From: Deltaproteobacteria bacterium
GTDB lineage: Bacteria > Myxococcota > Polyangia > Haliangiales > Haliangiaceae
Length of the DNA: 8,974 bases
Direction: 5' to 3'
NCBI GenBank assembly: GCA_018262455.1
Contig: JAGSPR010000283.1
Coordinates: forward strand, 1 to 8,974
Shown here: positions 6,299 through 8,974 of the stretch, one piece after another
Position numbering within the stretch: position 1 is the stretch's first letter
Layout of the letters: each line of letters begins with the position of its first letter
Translations under genes and position numbers: made by a program
Notes under the pieces: model-generated
Told to the model about the DNA's origin: nothing
The model's database searches: none
Seen by the model: only the letters and a program-made list of their open reading frames with translations

Positions 6299-7135
6299 TC
6301 ACGTACCGGCAACGGCGGCATCGAGCGCCTGCGTCATCGCGGCGATCGGCGCCGGCATGCCGGTCCAGATCGCGAACGCGCGGGCGCCTTGATGGACGAG
6401 CATCGCTCGGCCGTCGACCGTGGCGAGGCCTCGCGCGCGGGCACGTGCGAGCCAGATCGTGGGCCGGTGGTAGACGAGGGTCGCCGCCCAGGCCTCGGGG
6501 CGCAGCACCTCGAGCGGCAGCGCGTCCACGAACGTGGCCTCGTCGGCGCCGCCGAGCCCGATCGGGGTGCAATCGACCACGAGGCCCGCGCGGGCAAAGG
6601 CGGCGCGCAAGTTGTCGTCGGTCCACGCGGTCGCGCGCGTGCTGCCATGGGCCCAGTCCACCTGGTCCGGATGTCGTGCGAGCACCTCGATGGAGCAGGA
6701 CTCGCGCAGCCCGTAGGCGATCGCACGTGCCGCACCACCGGCGCCGAGCAGCACGACGTGGGGACCTGCCTCGGGACGGAAGCCTGCGGCGCGCAGCCCG
6801 TCGACGAATCCATCGCAGTCGGTGTTGTGCCCGACGAGGCGATCGGCGACGAGCTGCAGGCAATTGACGGCACCGATCTCGCGCGCGGGCAGGGTCAGCT
6901 CGTCGGCGAGCGCGGCGGCCGCGAGCTTGTGCGGGACCGTGATGCTCGCGCCGAGCGCCCGGCACGCGCGGAGCCCATCGAGCGCGTTCGCGAGCTGCTC
7001 GGGCGGGACGGCGAGTGGAACCAGCACCGCATCGATTCCCGCGGCGGCGAACGCGGCGTTGAGCAGCTGCGGGCTGCGCGAATGTTCGATCGGCCAGCCG
7101 ATCACGGCCGCCAGGCGGGTCGTGCCGCGGATCAC
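6299..7135 (-). CDS. aroE: Shikimate dehydrogenase (NADP+)
   Basis: This enzyme reduces 3-dehydroshikimate to shikimate in aromatic amino-acid biosynthesis, in the cytoplasm. The 278-residue length is normal. The substrate domain shows VIGWPIEHSRSP (11-22), SITVPHK with catalytic Lys70, and HNTDCDG with Asp106. The Rossmann nucleotide-binding loop is GAGGAARA at 131-138. CTPIGL (189-194) and the C-terminal HQGARAFAIWTG (248-259) complete the family pattern. The start is the GTG at 7135, preceded at 5 bases by GGAGG and overlapping the stop of the upstream gene as GTGA, which argues for translational coupling. The same frame stays open far upstream to 7837, but that part lies over the neighbouring gene and is not coding. 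Confidence 0.95.
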   Translation of the reverse strand: MIRGTTRLAAVIGWPIEHSRSPQLLNAAFAAAGIDAVLVPLAVPPEQLANALDGLRACRALGASITVPHKLAAAALADELTLPAREIGAVNCLQLVADRLVGHNTDCDGFVDGLRAAGFRPEAGPHVVLLGAGGAARAIAYGLRESCSIEVLARHPDQVDWAHGSTRATAWTDDNLRAAFARAGLVVDCTPIGLGGADEATFVDALPLEVLRPEAWAATLVYHRPTIWLARARARGLATVDGRAMLVHQGARAFAIWTGMPAPIAAMTQALDAAVAGT

Positions 7136-8418
7136 GGGTCCTCCGAGCGCTCCACCACGAGCTCGCCGCCCGCTCGCTGGGCCTCCTCGAGAGCAGCCGT
7201 GGCATCGCGCATCAGGTGATCGAACGAGGGCGTCTCGCCCGCGGCCGCACCGGCCACGCCACCGACGATGCGAGAGGAGAACCGGCGTCCCGCCGAGACC
7301 ACCGGATCGCCGGCGGTCACGGCCAGGGTGATCCTGCGCGCGACCTCCGCCGCACCTGCGAGGTCGGTGTACGGCAGCAGGACGAGGAAGCGCTCCTGAT
7401 CGACCTCGGTCGCCATGTCCACGTCGCGGATCGCCTGGATCAACGCGTTCCCCGCCCGTGCACGCAGGATATTGCGGATCCCCGGCAGAGGCGCCGAGGC
7501 GGCGTCGCCCTCGTCGGCCTCGACCGCGATCGCAAACAGCGCGACGGCGAGCGGGTACTCGTAGCGGCTCGCGCGCTTGAGCTCGAGCTCGAGCACGCGC
7601 TGGAACAACTCGAACGGCTGCAGGCTGCCCAGCTCCGGATCGGTCAGGGCTTCGAGCCGCGCACGGAGCACCTCCTCGCTCCCCTTGGCGGTGGTGGCGT
7701 CGTGCCGTTCGTCGCACAGCCTCCCCGCGGCGAGCAGCACCGGCGCGAGCCTCTCGAGGTCGTGTGGCCGCACGGTGACCAGATCTGCGCCGAGATCGAG
7801 CGCGCGGCGGACCGCATCCGCAGCCGAGCCCGTGCACGAGGCGATCACGATGGGCCGGCGTGACGCGAGCGCGAGCGCGGTCTCGATCAGCGTCTCGCCG
7901 CCCGGGATGCCGACGAGCAACACATCGACCGTGCCGTTGCGGAGCGCATGACGGATCTGCTCGAGACCTTCGCGTCCGGTCGCACCGCTGGCGACGCTGT
8001 GGCCGGCCGCGGCGATCGCGGACCGCGCCGTGGCGACGTGCGGCGCTCCATCGTAGACCGCGATCGCGAGCGATCGCATCGGAACGAGCTCCTCGACCAC
8101 CAGGTCATCGGCGGGGGTCTCTCCGTCGCTGACACCGCGCGCCCCCGCAAGGGGGACCCTCGCCGCAGGGAAATGACGATCCTTGCTTCGCTGCGGACCG
8201 TCATCGATCGGTTCGGCTCGGGCCCCTGCGCGCGCGGGGCGCGTCGTTACCGGGTCGACCTCGATCTCGAGCTGGTCGAGGGCGTCGAGCGCATCGATCG
8301 CTTGATCGATCTCGAGCTCACCGAATGGAGCGGACGCGACGATGCTGGAGCTCGCGCGCCGCTTCTCGGCGTGCGTCGAGCTTCGTGCTTTGGGTCGCTG
8401 GGTCTTGGCGCGTCTCAC
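7132..8418 (-). CDS. Degenerate receiver + degenerate GGDEF-domain protein
   Basis: A 428-residue protein. Residues 1-113 are a charged, probably disordered tail. Residues 115-233 resemble a response-regulator receiver, but the phospho-acceptor aspartate is replaced by G170 (DVLLVGIPGG), the acidic pair is reduced to YD (122-123), and the conserved Lys appears as R217 (VRP); T196 remains. Residues 265-425 resemble a GGDEF domain (LFQRVLELELKRASRYEYPLAV, then a final LMRDATAALEEAQRAG), yet the signature is DQERF at 340-344 before LVLLPYTD, so diguanylate cyclase activity is unlikely. It may act as a phosphorylation-independent or nucleotide-sensing scaffold; that is inference. Its GTG start overlaps the xseA stop and follows a GAGGGG ribosome-binding sequence. 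ATG 8079 (residue 114) with GAGGAG upstream is an alternative start that would drop the tail. Confidence 0.8.
   Translation of the reverse strand: MRRAKTQRPKARSSTHAEKRRASSSIVASAPFGELEIDQAIDALDALDQLEIEVDPVTTRPARAGARAEPIDDGPQRSKDRHFPAARVPLAGARGVSDGETPADDLVVEELVPMRSLAIAVYDGAPHVATARSAIAAAGHSVASGATGREGLEQIRHALRNGTVDVLLVGIPGGETLIETALALASRRPIVIASCTGSAADAVRRALDLGADLVTVRPHDLERLAPVLLAAGRLCDERHDATTAKGSEEVLRARLEALTDPELGSLQPFELFQRVLELELKRASRYEYPLAVALFAIAVEADEGDAASAPLPGIRNILRARAGNALIQAIRDVDMATEVDQERFLVLLPYTDLAGAAEVARRITLAVTAGDPVVSAGRRFSSRIVGGVAGAAAGETPSFDHLMRDATAALEEAQRAGGELVVERSEDP
8142..8170. repeat. C5-GCAA-G5 hairpin plus second small stem
   Basis: CCCCC (8142-8146) pairs with GGGGG (8151-8155) around GCAA, and CCCT (8157-8160) pairs with AGGG (8167-8170) around six bases. 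Both lie inside the poorly conserved N-terminal tail region of the degenerate receiver gene, just before its alternative start. The first hairpin and its surroundings resemble 2311-2326. Confidence 0.4.
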
Positions 8419-8974
8419 GAATCCCCCTCGTCATCCTCTTCATCGGCCGGAGCGAGCACGGTAGCGGCGAGCATGCCGCGCGCGAGCCGGATCCGCACGC
8501 GGTCGCCGACCGCCACCTGCGAGGCATCGCGTACGATCGTGTGCCCGGTCGCGCTCACCATCGCGTAGCCGCGATCGAGCACCGCCAGCGGCGACAGCGC
8601 CGCCATCTGCGCGCCAAGCTGCGCGAGCTCCGAGCGCCGGCTCGTCGATGCGCGCAGCATCGCGGCGTGACAGCGGGCGAGGGCGTCGTCGAGATCGCGG
8701 TGCGCACGCGCGAGCCTGCCGGTGGGCTGGGCGACCGCGAGCCGCTTCTCGAGCTCGCCAAGCGCAGCGCGATTCGCGAAGATCCGGGCCCGCGGGTGAA
8801 GGCCGGTGAGGCGATGGTGGAGCTGGTGGAGCTGCTGGCGGGTCGTGGCCAGGGCTCGCTCACCGCGCGCGTGGAGGCCCATCGTCCCGCGATCGAGATC
8901 CTGGCGAGCGCGTCCCAGGTGATGGTGGATCTCGCGGTCGAGTCGCCGGCGTTCCTTGACGAGCATCTCGACGA
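8415..8974 (-). CDS. xseA: Exonuclease VII large subunit, C-terminal part (runs off the window)
   Basis: The visible 186 codons are the 3' part of the gene; the frame is still open at the right edge, so the ATG at 8966 is internal, not the start. The visible region begins with the long arginine- and leucine-rich coiled coil of XseA and ends with the diagnostic LSPLAVLDRGYAMVSATGHTIV segment followed by VGDRVRIRLARGMLAATV, the small C-terminal beta domain. An acidic tail EEDDEGDS closes the protein. XseA with XseB degrades single-stranded DNA processively into oligonucleotides in the cytoplasm. No xseB follows: the next gene downstream is the degenerate receiver/GGDEF protein, whose GTG overlaps this stop codon as GTGA. 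The N-terminal OB-fold and nuclease domain lie outside the window. Confidence 0.92.
   Translation of the reverse strand, partial: VEMLVKERRRLDREIHHHLGRARQDLDRGTMGLHARGERALATTRQQLHQLHHRLTGLHPRARIFANRAALGELEKRLAVAQPTGRLARAHRDLDDALARCHAAMLRASTSRRSELAQLGAQMAALSPLAVLDRGYAMVSATGHTIVRDASQVAVGDRVRIRLARGMLAATVLAPADEEDDEGDS

Noticed and set aside
5420..7219. Open reading frame of 599 codons on the plus strand
   Set aside because: It runs antisense across the barrel protein and aroE, both with clear family features, and has the same Arg/Ala/His-rich shadow composition.
7136..7837. Upstream in-frame extension of aroE
   Set aside because: The frame stays open but overlaps the degenerate regulator in another frame, with no homology-like content; the GTG at 7135 has GGAGG at the right spacing and gives the normal AroE length.
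1..8974. CRISPR array, tRNA, rRNA or phage genes
   Set aside because: No regularly spaced repeats with unique spacers, no cloverleaf-like segment and no phage-type protein could be found by reading.

Overview
The window is GC-rich, densely packed bacterial DNA. The strong G/C third-position bias (which creates very long antisense shadow ORFs), the large TonB-dependent receptor with a carboxypeptidase-like regulatory domain, the degenerate receiver/GGDEF protein, and the degenerate GTAAGC-type hexamer repeats all suggest a myxobacterium-like genome (Myxococcota). That placement is an inference from style, not a marker-gene assignment.

Layout. (1) Positions 1-99 hold the possible last codons of an upstream gene, followed by a hexamer-repeat/palindrome block. 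(2) Positions 100-1312 are one complete IS3-family insertion sequence with 26-bp imperfect terminal inverted repeats, orfA, orfB, and an A_AAA_G slippery site for -1 frameshifting. (3) Positions 1315-1369 hold a second hexamer-repeat palindrome directly beyond the IS. (4) Positions 1467-5507 are a plus-strand run of four closely spaced genes: an exported UlaG/UPF0173-like metallo-beta-lactamase-fold protein, a four-helix histidine-containing membrane protein, a TonB-dependent outer-membrane receptor, and a 91-residue cysteine-rich lipoprotein. (5) Positions 5528-8974 are a convergent minus-strand operon, read from the right edge: xseA (exonuclease VII large subunit, 3' part only), a degenerate receiver + degenerate GGDEF protein, aroE (shikimate dehydrogenase), and a small outer-membrane beta-barrel protein.

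How the genes may work together. The receptor, lipoprotein and four-helix protein sit 21-23 nt apart and plausibly form an envelope uptake or sensing cassette, but no substrate can be read from the sequence. The exported hydrolase 46 nt upstream may belong to it. On the minus strand, xseA/degenerate regulator and degenerate regulator/aroE both overlap by GTGA, so translation is probably coupled, although the gene functions (DNA repair, signalling, aromatic biosynthesis) are unrelated.

The least ordinary items are the palindromic hexamer-repeat blocks on both sides of the IS, a pair of related C5-N4-G5 hairpins at two separate places, the regulator with both signature motifs lost, and the small Cys-Cys-Cys lipoprotein next to the receptor. 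I did not see a clearly novel defence, CRISPR, phage or biosynthetic system. No gap between genes exceeds about 190 bases.
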